From an uncultured Bacteroidota bacterium (GTDB lineage Bacteria; Bacteroidota; Bacteroidia; Chitinophagales; Chitinophagaceae), in contig CADEDV010000003.1 in the NCBI GenBank assembly GCA_902826165.1, positions 1 through 64,000 on the forward strand: a stretch of 64,000 nucleotides of DNA, given 5' to 3'. Position 1 is the stretch's first letter, and each line of letters starts with the position of its first letter. The notes beneath the pieces are model-generated. The model saw only the letters and a list, made by a program, of their open reading frames with translations, made no database searches and was not told where the DNA came from. This document shows, in pieces, positions 33,994-43,983 of this stretch. A program made the translations under genes and the position numbers.

Positions 33994-34587
33994 TTACGAG
34001 AGATTTGATGTAACTAAAAGCACACTGTCATTAACAAGACCTACCACTTTAACCAGTTTACCGGTGGGTATTTTTTCCGGGTCATCAGTAATGGCCTGAA
34101 GTTCGTGCAGTGAACCCTGGACTTTGATATGTATCTTACCAAACCCTCCTCTTGCTGGCGGGATGAAAAGATAGGTTTCCGCCACAACACCCACTGCATT
34201 TCTTATTTGTAATGTTCCGCTTTGTTTCAGTTTGCTCATACTTTTGAACAAAATACCCATCATCAGCACCATCAGTGAACCGGCTACAAATCCAATACCC
34301 AGCGAAAGGATTTGGCTTAGCCCTCCTTTATAACAGGCAATAGCGGTCCACCCGAAAATAGTAAAGAAGGCAATAAGGTTTTTGATCGTGAAAAACTGGT
34401 GACCAGTGCCGTCATCATCCATCACCGATGCATCCGCATCACCTCCGGCCATATCTGCATCGCCCGCGGCAAAGGATATGATAGTTTGTACCAGGAAAAG
34501 AAGAGAGAAAAGAAGGGCAATTACCCAAAGTGTTTTCTCAAAAACAAGCATTGATTGCCACCAGGATGAAATGTTTAGAAGGTTCAT
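33994..34587 (-). CDS. NfeD-like membrane protein with OB-fold
   Basis: 197 residues. Membrane segments around 16-38 (LWVIALLFSLLFLVQTIISF) and 68-120 (LIAFFTIFGWTAIACY, ILSLGIGFVAGSLMVLMMGILF), separated by an acidic Asp/Gly-rich loop (about 42-60). The C-terminal 65 residues (GTLQIRNAVGVVAETYLFIPP, GKIHIKVQGSLHELQAITDD, GKLVKVVGLVNDSVLLV) look like the soluble OB-fold of NfeD proteins. It lies 23 bp before the flotillin gene, forming the expected pair. No protease (NfeD1b-type ClpP) domain is present. Confidence 0.88.
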   Translation of the reverse strand: MNLLNISSWWQSMLVFEKTLWVIALLFSLLFLVQTIISFAAGDADMAGGDADASVMDDDGTGHQFFTIKNLIAFFTIFGWTAIACYKGGLSQILSLGIGFVAGSLMVLMMGILFKSMSKLKQSGTLQIRNAVGVVAETYLFIPPARGGFGKIHIKVQGSLHELQAITDDPEKIPTGKLVKVVGLVNDSVLLVTSNLS

Positions 34588-34715
34588 GATGCGGGATTAA
34601 TATTTGATAACCGAATATATGAAATCCGGGAAATCTGTTCAAGGGCGGCCATATTATCAATAAAAAAATATACAGTACATACCCGGGTAACCCTTTTCTA
34701 TAAGTAAATTGCTAA

Positions 34716-36566
34716 ATGAAAAAAATATTCCTGGTTCTTTTGTTAAGCATTTCGGTAAGCTTGTGTGCAGGGGGGCAGCCCTTTCGGTTTGCCTTTATTT
34801 CCGATACACATATCGGTTCGCCGAATGGTGCAGCGGAAGAAGATCTTCGCCGTACGATCAGGGATATCAATGCTATGACAGGTATCGCTTTTGTTGTACT
34901 AACGGGAGATATCACTGAACTGGGTACTAACGAGGAATTAAAACTGGCCAAACAAATATTAGACAGTCTCAATATTCCCTGGTATATCATTCCGGGGAAT
35001 CACGATACCGGCTGGAGTGAAAGTGGTGGTGTGATGTTCACTACCGTATTTGGGGCGGATAAATTCAGTTTTGAATATAATGGTATCCAATTCCTGGGTT
35101 GTGCATCCGGCCCTTATGTGCGGATGAGCGATGGCCATGTGCCCCGTGATGCAGTGAACTGGCTGGATACAGAACTTAAAAAATTAAAACCAGGACAGCC
35201 GGTTATCTTCCTGAATCATTACCCCATGGATAACGGACTGGATAACTGGTATGAAGTAACAGACCGGTTAAAAAAACAGAATACCTGGGCGGTGCTTTGT
35301 GGCCATGGTCATGCCAATAAGGCTATGAATTTTGAAGATATTCCCGGTGTGATGGGCCGCTCCAACCTTCGGGCAAAAGCTGCCGTTGGCGGTTATAACC
35401 TCGTGGATGTAAAAAACGATTCTATCTTTTTTACAGAACGAAAACCCGGCGTGGAAACCTTGAAAACATGGACGGCTGTTAAAGTTGAGACAAGGCAGTT
35501 TGATCCCGCTAAGAAGTTTCCAAGACCCGACTACAGCATCAATTCAACCTATTCACAGGTGAAGGAAGACTGGAGATTCGCTTCTGATGCAAATATTATC
35601 TCCACTGCAACTGTGGCAGGCGATAAAGTAATAGTGGGTAACCAAAATGGCGTTGTTACCTGTTTTGATCTGAAAGATGGAAAGCAACAATGGAGTTTTA
35701 CCACAGGTGGTTCCATCTTTTCTTCACCGGCTGTCTCAAAGGGTAATGTGATTTTTGGATCTGGCGATGGATGGATTTATTGTGTGAGTATCAAAACGGG
35801 TAAACTGGTATGGAAAAAAGGAACAGCCGCCGCGGTGCTGGGTTCCCCGTTGATCAATGGTGATACTGTATTCATTGGCGGCAGTGATCACTCTTATCTT
35901 GCTTTACATGTAAATAGCGGGCAAACCATCTGGAAATATAAGGGGCTGGATGGTCCCGTCGTCAGTACTCCTATATTATATGACGGGAAATTGATCTTTG
36001 GTGCCTGGGACCGGCATTTGTATGCAATAAGCAGTTCGCATGGAGAATTGATATGGAAATGGAATAACGGATCTGCTATCAGGAATTATTCGCCGGCTTC
36101 CTGTATTCCTGTTGCTTCGGATGGAGTGGTCTATATCATGGCACCTGATCGTTTCGTCTCCGCTATTGATGCGGCAACGGGGCAAACTTTATGGCGGAGT
36201 AAAGATGGAGGTGTTCGTGAATCAATCGGGATGTCAGCAGATGGCAAATGGGTATATGGGAAAAGCATGCAGGATACTATCGTGGCTTATGCAGCCAGCC
36301 GTGAACCACAAACCGCCAGTTGGAAAATGCATGTAGGGTTTGGCTACGAACATGTTCCTTCCATGCTGATTGAAAAAGAGGGGCTGCTTTTCTTCGGCAC
36401 GAAGAGTGGTGTTGTATATTGCATTGACCCGGTGGAACAAAAAACAATGTGGGCTCACAAGATTGACAATTCGATGGTAAACACCGTCAGGGTGCTTGAT
36501 AAATACAGCTTGATCGTAACAACAATGGATGGTAAATTAGTAAAGCTGACCGCCCGTGGTTATTAA
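34716..36566 (+). CDS. Metallophosphoesterase fused to a PQQ-type beta-propeller, secreted
   Basis: 616 residues. Signal peptide (MKKIFLVLLLSISVSLCAGG). Calcineurin-like phosphoesterase motifs: ISDTHIG near 29-35, VLTGDITELG near 60-69, IPGNHDTGWSE near 91-101, FLNHYPMD near 165, CGHGHANK near 195. From about 285 a propeller begins with repeated blades: TVAGDKVIVGNQNGVVTCFDLKDGKQQWSF, VIFGSGDGWIYCVSIKTGKLVWK, VFIGGSDHSYLALHVNSGQTIWK and later copies (PQQ-like repeats). The gene is alone. Substrate of the phosphoesterase unknown; the propeller could bind a partner or ligand. The 3' end overlaps a convergent gene by 4 bp. Confidence 0.9.
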   Translation: MKKIFLVLLLSISVSLCAGGQPFRFAFISDTHIGSPNGAAEEDLRRTIRDINAMTGIAFVVLTGDITELGTNEELKLAKQILDSLNIPWYIIPGNHDTGWSESGGVMFTTVFGADKFSFEYNGIQFLGCASGPYVRMSDGHVPRDAVNWLDTELKKLKPGQPVIFLNHYPMDNGLDNWYEVTDRLKKQNTWAVLCGHGHANKAMNFEDIPGVMGRSNLRAKAAVGGYNLVDVKNDSIFFTERKPGVETLKTWTAVKVETRQFDPAKKFPRPDYSINSTYSQVKEDWRFASDANIISTATVAGDKVIVGNQNGVVTCFDLKDGKQQWSFTTGGSIFSSPAVSKGNVIFGSGDGWIYCVSIKTGKLVWKKGTAAAVLGSPLINGDTVFIGGSDHSYLALHVNSGQTIWKYKGLDGPVVSTPILYDGKLIFGAWDRHLYAISSSHGELIWKWNNGSAIRNYSPASCIPVASDGVVYIMAPDRFVSAIDAATGQTLWRSKDGGVRESIGMSADGKWVYGKSMQDTIVAYAASREPQTASWKMHVGFGYEHVPSMLIEKEGLLFFGTKSGVVYCIDPVEQKTMWAHKIDNSMVNTVRVLDKYSLIVTTMDGKLVKLTARGY

Positions 36567-36796
36567 AGTGATTGTTGTTGTTTAGATTGGGGCTTGCCGG
36601 TAAGAAATTTCTTACTTAACCATTGGTTTAGCAAGGACAGGACACCAAAAAATGTAGCTGACAGGCCGGTTCTGAAGAAAAGTCCAACATGGTTGCTATC
36701 CAGTAATTTGAGTAACCCGCTAAAAGCTAAGAAACTAATACCTGTAACAAAAAACAAGGTGGTCCAGGAAAATTCATTGATTTCTCTCTCTTCCAT
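36563..36796 (-). CDS. Small membrane protein
   Basis: 77 residues with two hydrophobic segments (TTLFFVTGISFLAFSGLLKLL and VGLFFRTGLSATFFGVLSLL) and a polar, Gln-rich tail. No family recognised. Its stop overlaps the phosphoesterase stop by 4 bp. Support rests on membrane-like composition and a clean ATG; moderate. Confidence 0.5.
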   Translation of the reverse strand: MEEREINEFSWTTLFFVTGISFLAFSGLLKLLDSNHVGLFFRTGLSATFFGVLSLLNQWLSKKFLTGKPQSKQQQSL

Positions 36797-36953
36797 AGGT
36801 TCGATTTTGTATTCTTACGCAATATAACAACCTGGATAACTAAGTATTTTAACCGTAGTCATGATTTTTCTCAGTTTAGGGTAATACACTTAGTTGTTGT
36901 CAATTCACTATTACTCAGACAGCAACAATGTTGCCACAACCGTATTTACTGCA

Positions 36954-36980
36954 TAAAAAAAGCTACCAGACGATAGCTTT
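36954..36980 (-). terminator. Terminator of the E2 gene
   Basis: AAAGCTA (36959-36965) pairs with TAGCTTT (36974-36980); on the minus strand the stem is followed by a run of seven T. It lies 25 bp after the stop of the acetyltransferase gene at 37005. Confidence 0.75.
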
Positions 36981-37004
36981 ACTATAAAAAGGATAGTACT
37001 TTAT

Positions 37005-38663
37005 TTACAGTAACATGGAAAGAGGGCTTTCCAATAGTTTCTTGAATGTTTGAAGGAAAGCTGCACCGGTGGCACCATCTACGCTGCGGTGGTCACAACT
37101 CAATGTTATCTTCATGACATTGCTTACAGCAAATCCTTCCCCTTTTCTTACAACTACTTCCTTAATTCTGCCCACAGCCATGATGCAACTGTCAGGCGGA
37201 TTGATGATGGCGGTGAATTCTTCGATATCCATCATGCCCAGATTAGAGATCGTGAATGTGTTACCCGAAAACTCGTTAGGCTGTAATTTTTTATTCTTGG
37301 CTTTACCTGCTAATTCTTTGCTTTCAGCTGCTATCTGCGGGAAGCCTTTCTGGTCAGCAAAACGAATCACGGGTACGATGAGCCCATCCTCTATTGCTAC
37401 AGCAATACCAATATGAATATGATGATGACGGCGGATCTTATCACCCATCCACGAGGCGTTCACGGCAGGATGCTGGCGAAGAGCCAGGGCTGCTGCTTTC
37501 ACTACCATGTCATTGAAACTGATCTTGACAGGACTAACTTCATTCAATTGTGTTCTTAATGCCATTGCATTATCCATATTGATCTCCATCGTCAGGTAGA
37601 AATGCGGGGCCGAGAACTTGCTTTCTGCCAGTCTTTTTGCAATGACATTGCGTATCTGCGAATTGGGAATATCTGTATGGCCTTCTTCCCCGGCAACGGG
37701 TGCAAATACAGGCACCGGAGCAGTTGTTGTTTTTGTAGCGGGGGCTGAGGTCGTAGCGGCAGCCGCAGTTTGCGCAGCGGGTTTGTAATTATCAATATCG
37801 GCTTTGATGATCCTGCCACCATCACCACTCCCGTGGATGCTGTGGAGATCAACGCCTTTTTCTTGTGCTAATTTTTTAGCCAAAGGAGAGGCCTTCACTC
37901 TCCCGTTTTCTGTGGAAGCAGTGGTTGCTGATGCCGTAACTGCAGGCTGGCTGTCGACAACTGTTGCTTTTTCCGGTACAGGCTGACCGGCGGAAGATCC
38001 GCCGCCGCCTTTTACAGCCGCAACAATCGCATTCACATCCACTTTATCTTTTTCACCAATGATACAGAGCAGGTCATTGACCTGTATCTTCTGTCCTTTA
38101 TCTGCCCCGATATATAATAAGGTTCCGTTCTTATAACTTTCGAGTTCCATTGTAGCCTTATCGGTTTCGATCTCAGCCAGCAATTCACCTTTCTTCACTG
38201 CATCACCGATTTTTTTATGCCAGGCAGCAATAACACCTTCGGTCATGGTATCACTAAGTCTTGGCATCAATACCACTTCCTCCATCTTAGATACATCAAC
38301 AGTAGTTGTTGTGGCTTGTGGAGCAGCCGCCGGGGCTGTTGCTTTAGGCGCTTCTTCCTTTTTAGCGGGTGATGCTACAGTAGCTCCGCCGGAATGTTCT
38401 TTTACTAATGCGGATATATCTTCCCCCGCATTGCCGATGATAGCCAGCAGGTCATTTACCTGTAGTTTACCCCCTTTATCAATGCCAATATGCAAAAGAG
38501 TACCGTCTTTATAACTTTCCAGTTCCATGGTGGCCTTATCTGTTTCCACTTCAGCCAGCAGGTCGCCTTTTTTTACGTTGTCGCCAATTTTTTTATGCCA
38601 TGCAGCGATCACTCCTTCGGTCATCGTATCGCTAAGGCGGGGCATTAAGATCACTTCAGCCAT
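37005..38663 (-). CDS. aceF: Pyruvate dehydrogenase complex E2 (dihydrolipoamide acetyltransferase), two lipoyl domains
   Basis: 552 residues. Two lipoyl domains with ETDKATMELESYK, lipoyl Lys at about 43 and 169, separated by an Ala/Pro/Thr linker. A peripheral subunit-binding domain (VKASPLAKKLAQEKGVDLHSI...GRIIKADID, about 255-292) and the catalytic domain follow, with SKFSAPHFYLTMEINMDNAM and the active-site ITLSCDHRSVDGATGAAFL near the end. Transfers acetyl groups from E1 to CoA. No E1 or E3 gene is adjacent. The substrate could be another 2-oxo acid, but two lipoyl domains and the text favour pyruvate. A strong terminator follows. Confidence 0.92.
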   Translation of the reverse strand: MAEVILMPRLSDTMTEGVIAAWHKKIGDNVKKGDLLAEVETDKATMELESYKDGTLLHIGIDKGGKLQVNDLLAIIGNAGEDISALVKEHSGGATVASPAKKEEAPKATAPAAAPQATTTTVDVSKMEEVVLMPRLSDTMTEGVIAAWHKKIGDAVKKGELLAEIETDKATMELESYKNGTLLYIGADKGQKIQVNDLLCIIGEKDKVDVNAIVAAVKGGGGSSAGQPVPEKATVVDSQPAVTASATTASTENGRVKASPLAKKLAQEKGVDLHSIHGSGDGGRIIKADIDNYKPAAQTAAAATTSAPATKTTTAPVPVFAPVAGEEGHTDIPNSQIRNVIAKRLAESKFSAPHFYLTMEINMDNAMALRTQLNEVSPVKISFNDMVVKAAALALRQHPAVNASWMGDKIRRHHHIHIGIAVAIEDGLIVPVIRFADQKGFPQIAAESKELAGKAKNKKLQPNEFSGNTFTISNLGMMDIEEFTAIINPPDSCIMAVGRIKEVVVRKGEGFAVSNVMKITLSCDHRSVDGATGAAFLQTFKKLLESPLSMLL

Positions 38664-38802
38664 TTGCCTATGAATTTTGGCCGAAATTAAGGTAAAATGA
38701 GCAATTACCGGGTGGCTTTGAGGGCCGGACCCTCTTTGGCGCTATTCTTTTTTGAACAGGCGGTTTTACTTATTTTGGGCTCATTTAATTGATGCCGTAT
38801 TT

Positions 38803-40902
38803 ATGCCAGCGATTCATTTTTTATACCCTGCCAATCCCTCCAATGTGCCTGATTCTATTACACAGCCATCTGCCGCTTTTAAAAAGCAGGTTTCAGGTGT
38901 CATGGGGTCGATTATCTTCTTTTTTGTCGTTTACCTGTTACTGTTCATCCTCTCCATTGGCCTGGTGATCGGTTGTGTCTATGCAGGGATTGCTATCATT
39001 ATCAATGTTCCCAAACTGATCACTATCGTTGCCGGCCTGGGGCTGATTGGTGTGGGAGTGATGGTCTTTGTTTTCCTTGTCAAGTTCTTATTTGCCGTAT
39101 CGAAATATGACCGGTCAGGGATTGTAGAGGTCACAGAAGTGGAACAGCCTGTTTTATTTGCCTTTATCCGGCAGCTGACAAAGGATACGCAAACTCCTTT
39201 CCCCAAAAAGATATACCTGTCAGCAGATGTGAATGCCTGTGTATTTTATGATTCCAGTTTCTGGAGTATGTTTTTACCGGTGAAAAAGAACCTGCAAATA
39301 GGATTGGGGTTGGTAAATGCTTTAAATGTCAGCGAATTCAAGGCGGTGATGGCGCATGAATTTGGCCACTTTTCCCAGCGCAGTATGAAGCTGGGCAGCT
39401 TTGTGTACAACGTGAACAAGATCATTCATAATATGCTCTTTGATAACCAGGGGTATGCTGGTTTTTTACAAAGCTGGGCCAGCCTCGATGGTGTATTTGC
39501 AATTTTTGCCAGTATCACAGCAAAAATTGCACAGGGCATACAATGGATATTGCGGCAGATGTATGGACTGATCAATAAAAATTATATGCGGCTATCAAGA
39601 GAGATGGAGTTTCATGCCGATGCGGTAGCTGCCAGTGTTAGTGGTAGTAAGAGCCTGGTTACTGCTTTGCGGAGAGTGGAGCTGGCCAATTCCGGCTATA
39701 CTATCGCTTTACAAAAATGTGATGATCTCTTCCGGCAAAAAAAGATCAGCAATAATATCTACCAAAACCAAACAACCGTATTACTCCATTTAGCAGAGGA
39801 ATTCAAACTGCCGCTGCAACATGGACTGCCGGTAGTGAACGATGATTTCATACAAAGTAATAACCTGTCAAGGGTCAATTTCAAAGATCAGTGGGCTTCT
39901 CACCCGACTACGGAAGACAGGGAGGATCACCTGAATCAACTGGCTGTTGAAGCAGAAGTATTGCCCGATTCAGCCTGGGTATTATTTACTAACAGGGAAG
40001 AACTGGAGAACAGTCTCACCAGGAAAGTATACGAGAGTGTGGAGATGCCCGCAGATATAGTAACAGTAGAAGGAAAAGAATTTGAGGAAAAACTGCGGAA
40101 TGATGCAAAGCAGTACTCGCTGCCGGAAGCTTATAATGGATTCTATGATAACCGCCAGGTGGCTATACCGGAAGCGGAGGGATCCATTGACCTGCAAGTA
40201 CCGGGGTTCAATGAGCTTTTTAACGCAGAGAATGCTTCACTGTCAAAAAAGATCAATGCGGCAAACAATGACCTGGAAACACTGAAAGCTATTGCAGATA
40301 AAAGAATTGACACAAAGACATTTGACTTCGACGGCATGAAGTTTAAACAAAATGAAGCGTTGACAGCAGCCGGTAAACTGGAACAGGAAATAAAAGATAT
40401 GCAGGATTGCCTGGCATTGCTCGATAAGAAAGCCAGGCTTTTTTTCTATCAAAAGGCACAGCAAAAAGAAAATGGGGCCTATGAAGAATTGAAGAACAGG
40501 TATGCAGAGTATTTTGAACTCAGGAAAAAGGCCGATGCTTTTCTAAAACAGGTCAATGAGATGCTGGAGTCATTACAATTGATCTTTTCCGGGCAAACCA
40601 TCAGCATCGAAGAGATCAACCGGATGATTGGGGAGCTGAAAGGAAATTATGAACCGGCGTTTAAAAGAAACCTGAACGCCTGGATCGAATTAAATGCTTT
40701 TGACAGGGAACCTGACACAGATAAAAAAATCAAAAACTTTATCAGCAGCAGCAATGCGTATTTCAGCGGCAGCTCATTCTTTGATAATGAATTACTGGAA
40801 TTAAATACAATCAGTAACCAAAGCTGGGCAGCGGTGAATAATTTCCTGTTTGAGAAATTTAAATTCATACTGGAGTTGCAGCTAAGATGTATTGATCAGT
40901 AA
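38803..40902 (+). CDS. M48 family membrane metallopeptidase
   Basis: Start at 38803 (MPAIHFLYPANPSNVPD); the frame is open to a TTG at 38752 but the ATG matches the usual start of this type. 699 residues. Two or three membrane segments near 33-95 (IIFFFVVYLLLFILSIGLVIG, LITIVAGLGLIGVGVMVFVFLV), then the zinc motif HEFGH (about 185-189) in VMAHEFGHFSQRSMK and the third ligand in REMEFHADAVAAS. The C-terminal half (about 380-690) is long, helical and rich in Lys/Glu, with no catalytic motif. A membrane-bound zinc protease, perhaps in quality control. The 3' end overlaps dnaX by 7 bp. Confidence 0.9.
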   Translation: MPAIHFLYPANPSNVPDSITQPSAAFKKQVSGVMGSIIFFFVVYLLLFILSIGLVIGCVYAGIAIIINVPKLITIVAGLGLIGVGVMVFVFLVKFLFAVSKYDRSGIVEVTEVEQPVLFAFIRQLTKDTQTPFPKKIYLSADVNACVFYDSSFWSMFLPVKKNLQIGLGLVNALNVSEFKAVMAHEFGHFSQRSMKLGSFVYNVNKIIHNMLFDNQGYAGFLQSWASLDGVFAIFASITAKIAQGIQWILRQMYGLINKNYMRLSREMEFHADAVAASVSGSKSLVTALRRVELANSGYTIALQKCDDLFRQKKISNNIYQNQTTVLLHLAEEFKLPLQHGLPVVNDDFIQSNNLSRVNFKDQWASHPTTEDREDHLNQLAVEAEVLPDSAWVLFTNREELENSLTRKVYESVEMPADIVTVEGKEFEEKLRNDAKQYSLPEAYNGFYDNRQVAIPEAEGSIDLQVPGFNELFNAENASLSKKINAANNDLETLKAIADKRIDTKTFDFDGMKFKQNEALTAAGKLEQEIKDMQDCLALLDKKARLFFYQKAQQKENGAYEELKNRYAEYFELRKKADAFLKQVNEMLESLQLIFSGQTISIEEINRMIGELKGNYEPAFKRNLNAWIELNAFDREPDTDKKIKNFISSSNAYFSGSSFFDNELLELNTISNQSWAAVNNFLFEKFKFILELQLRCIDQ

Positions 40903-42713
40903 TCAAGATCAAGCCGCAGCCGCTCCTTTAATTCTTTGACCATCGGATATTGATCAGCCAGTTTCTGGAATTGTTCTTTAGCGTTCATCGGAATATCAAC
41001 AGGCGGCCGGTCCGTTGCTTTTTCTTCCACCACCACATTGAATTGCAGCAACCGGTTATGTAAATGCTGCTGCAGGAAATGAAAAAGTTTATTTCTTTCT
41101 GCCTCAATGAATTTTTGTTCAATATTATTGGCCGTAACTGCTTCGAACGAATTTTCATCTTTGATACGCAGCAGGGCCAGTTCAAAAGGTTGTGCGGCCG
41201 GGTTCCTGGCTTCTTTCAACACTGCCACATATTCAACCCATGCTTTTTGCAGTGCTTCCAGCTCCAGTGGTTGATTGATATTGCCATTTACTGCATTGCC
41301 ATTGCCCTGGTATTGTTTGCGGATCTTATCCAGCGCAGAAATTTTGCTACCGGTTGTTTTTATTGCCGCAGTTGTAGCGGTAGCTGGCTGTGGGTTGCTG
41401 GTTACGGGTTGCCCGTATACCGGTACTGATTCAGCTACTTTATTTTTTTCGACCGGTCTCGTTTCAATGATGAGTTTTATATCATCGTTGCCGGGCTTTT
41501 TGCCAACTGTGCTTTGGTTTTTAACTTCTATCGGGCTGATCTGGCGGAAGGCAACAGCTTTTGCTGATTCAACTAGTTTTTTTTTACTCACCCCACCGGC
41601 ATCTGCTGTAAGTTCTAAGGCCTGTTGCAAATAACAAAGCTTGATGATGGCCAGCTCCACATGCAGCCGTTTGTTTCTTGCGGCTTTATAATTGATCTCT
41701 GCTTCGTTCAGGATATTGAGTGCACTGATCAGGACAGCTGCCGGTACTTTTTTACCGGTCTCCATATATTTTTCTTTGAAACTTTCCACAACTTCCAGCA
41801 ACACGGCCACTTTCTCATCCCGGCATACTAAAAGATTACGGATGAATTCAGCAAAACCATTCAATACTAGATCACCTTCAAAACCTTTGCGGTTGATATC
41901 GTCATACAACAGCATGGCGCCGGAAAGATCCTGTTGCTGCATGCAGTCGAGTAATTTGAAATAATAATCGGCATCTAAAATGTTGAGATGCTCCAATGTG
42001 TTGGTGTAGTTCAGTTCGCCGTTGGTAAAACTGACGATCTTATCCAGGATGCTCAGGGCATCCCGCATACAGCCTTCGCTTTTTTGAGCGATCACCTGCA
42101 GCGCTGCTTTTTCGGCTTTGATCTCTTCTTTATCAGCGATCTCCTGCAAATGTTCTACCGTATCATTAAGAGTGATCCTTTTGAAATCAAATATCTGGCA
42201 ACGGCTGAGGATGGTAGGTAGAATCTTGTGTTTCTCGGTAGTGGCTAAAATAAAAATGGCATAGGGTGGTGGTTCTTCCAGTGTTTTCAAAAAAGCATTG
42301 AACGCTGAAGAACTGAGCATGTGCACCTCGTCAATAATATATACTTTGTATTTACCGGCCTGTGGCGCAAAACGAACTTGTTCCACCAGTGTCCGGATAT
42401 CATCCACCGAGTTGTTACTGGCTGCATCCAGTTCATGAATATTCAGTGAAGTGCCTTCATTGAACGAAACACAGGAATGACATTTATTACAAGCTTCGCC
42501 ATCTTTGGTCTTGCTTTCACAATTGATCGTTTTGGCTAAGATCCTGGCGCAGGTTGTTTTGCCCACACCTCTTGGTCCGCAAAACAAAAAGGCATGCGCC
42601 AACTGGTCATTTTTGATCGCATTTTTAAGTGTGGTGGTAATATGTGCCTGCCCCACCACTGTATTGAACAGCTGGGGCCTGTATTTTCTTGCTGAGACGA
42701 TGAATTTTTCCAT
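40896..42713 (-). CDS. dnaX: DNA polymerase III subunit gamma/tau
   Basis: Start at 42713 (MEKFIVSARKYRPQLFNTVV), an ATG two codons inside a TTG-started frame; 605 residues. Clamp-loader AAA+ text: Walker A FCGPRGVGKTTCARIL near 45, four zinc-binding Cys (CESKTKDGEACNKCHSC), Walker B IIDEVHMLSSSAFNAFLKTLEEPP near 126, sensor 1 LATTEKHKILPTILSRCQIF. A linker rich in Thr, Ala and Gln (about 390-470) leads to a C-terminal domain. Loads the beta clamp at the replication fork. No frameshift signal for a gamma form was looked for in detail; none is obvious. Confidence 0.95.
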   Translation of the reverse strand: MEKFIVSARKYRPQLFNTVVGQAHITTTLKNAIKNDQLAHAFLFCGPRGVGKTTCARILAKTINCESKTKDGEACNKCHSCVSFNEGTSLNIHELDAASNNSVDDIRTLVEQVRFAPQAGKYKVYIIDEVHMLSSSAFNAFLKTLEEPPPYAIFILATTEKHKILPTILSRCQIFDFKRITLNDTVEHLQEIADKEEIKAEKAALQVIAQKSEGCMRDALSILDKIVSFTNGELNYTNTLEHLNILDADYYFKLLDCMQQQDLSGAMLLYDDINRKGFEGDLVLNGFAEFIRNLLVCRDEKVAVLLEVVESFKEKYMETGKKVPAAVLISALNILNEAEINYKAARNKRLHVELAIIKLCYLQQALELTADAGGVSKKKLVESAKAVAFRQISPIEVKNQSTVGKKPGNDDIKLIIETRPVEKNKVAESVPVYGQPVTSNPQPATATTAAIKTTGSKISALDKIRKQYQGNGNAVNGNINQPLELEALQKAWVEYVAVLKEARNPAAQPFELALLRIKDENSFEAVTANNIEQKFIEAERNKLFHFLQQHLHNRLLQFNVVVEEKATDRPPVDIPMNAKEQFQKLADQYPMVKELKERLRLDLDY

Positions 42714-42818
42714 ACTCAAAACCGGAGGTCAGCCACCACAAATTGGTACACCCCTCATTTGTGCAATAATAAAGAAAGTTTTGCTGCTAATAGCTGTGGG
42801 TTATGAACACTTCTTTTA

Positions 42819-43979
42819 TCAGAGTATTGGGTGTGGTTTGAATTCTTTCGTACGGTCAAACAAATAGCGATACGTGGTCAGGATACGGCTGCGATAGGTA
42901 TCAAGACTTTCCGCCACATTGATCATTTTCGGGTTAAACTCACCGATCCATTGCATTTCATATTTTTCATATAATGGTTTAGGCTGAATAACGTTTGCCC
43001 CTTCCACGATCAGGTAACTGTCAACACCCTTTCCCTGCCATTCCGGGACGATGCCAAAAACCAACCCGACAAATTTGTCGCAGTGTTTGGTCTTTTTTAC
43101 CCATAAGAATTTAAGCTTATGCCACAGGTCGAATTTGCCATGCAGGTATTTGAACCACTGGTTCAGGTCGGGAAGGTTGACCCAGATACCAATAGGTTCG
43201 TTTTTATAATATACAAACCAGCATATCTTCTCATCCATTACCGGTTTCATGGATTGAAACATTTTGAGTACCACTTTTTCTTCCAGTTGTTTTAACCCAC
43301 CATGACCTGCCCAGGCTTTGTTATATACAATGGCAAAGTCTTTAGCGAATTTTTCCAACTGATCTTTTTTGATATGCGAGGAAGAAAAATTGGGGTCTTT
43401 TGCACAATCTGCATGACGCTGCCTGAATTTGGGCATATTTACTTCAGCGGTTTTCAAGGCAAAGCAAACCTGGTTGAAGAAATTTTTGAAACCATAATGC
43501 TCAAACAGTTGCTGGTAATAAGGCGGGTTATAATTCAGGCAATAGATCGGGGGTTCAAAACCTTTGACCAATAACCCCCACCAACGGTCCCGCTCGCCAA
43601 AGTTGATCGGGCCATCCATGGCTTCCATACCTCTTTGCATCAGCCAGTGTTTGGCCACGTCAAACAGCATATCGGCTGCTGGCTGGTCATTGATGCAATC
43701 AAAAAAACCAACACCGCCTGTGGGCACATCATCACCTTTGTTTTTATATTTTTTATTGACAAAGGCAGCAATGCGGCCGATGAGCCTACCCTTGCTGTCT
43801 TTTAATATCCAGCGGGTCACTTCGCCATTCCGGAAGGCTTTATTCTTTTTTTTATCAAAAACATCATTGATGTCTTTATCCAATGGCTGGATATAGTTGG
43901 GGTCATTTTTATTGATCGTTATATTAACCCGGAGGAATTCTTTGGCCAGTTGCGGGGTGTTTACTTCCAATAATTGCAT
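42819..43979 (-). CDS. Uncharacterised GNAT-like protein
   Basis: 386 residues. Start MQLLEVNTPQLAKEFLRVN; WILKDSKGRLIGRIAAFVNKKY near 55-78 and GVGFFDCINDQPAADMLFDVAKHWLMQRGMEAMDGPINFGERDRWWGLLVKGFE (near 88-141) recall an acetyltransferase-like core with a bound acyl-CoA fold. A second half has GHGGLKQLEEKVVLKMFQSMKPVMDEKICWFVYYKNEPIGIWVNLPDLNQ. Such proteins are common in Bacteroidota and annotated only as GNAT-like; substrate unknown. It has its own promoter inside the end of the sigma-factor gene (see 43984-44012). Confidence 0.65.
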   Translation of the reverse strand: MQLLEVNTPQLAKEFLRVNITINKNDPNYIQPLDKDINDVFDKKKNKAFRNGEVTRWILKDSKGRLIGRIAAFVNKKYKNKGDDVPTGGVGFFDCINDQPAADMLFDVAKHWLMQRGMEAMDGPINFGERDRWWGLLVKGFEPPIYCLNYNPPYYQQLFEHYGFKNFFNQVCFALKTAEVNMPKFRQRHADCAKDPNFSSSHIKKDQLEKFAKDFAIVYNKAWAGHGGLKQLEEKVVLKMFQSMKPVMDEKICWFVYYKNEPIGIWVNLPDLNQWFKYLHGKFDLWHKLKFLWVKKTKHCDKFVGLVFGIVPEWQGKGVDSYLIVEGANVIQPKPLYEKYEMQWIGEFNPKMINVAESLDTYRSRILTTYRYLFDRTKEFKPHPIL

Positions 43980-43983
43980 AGCG

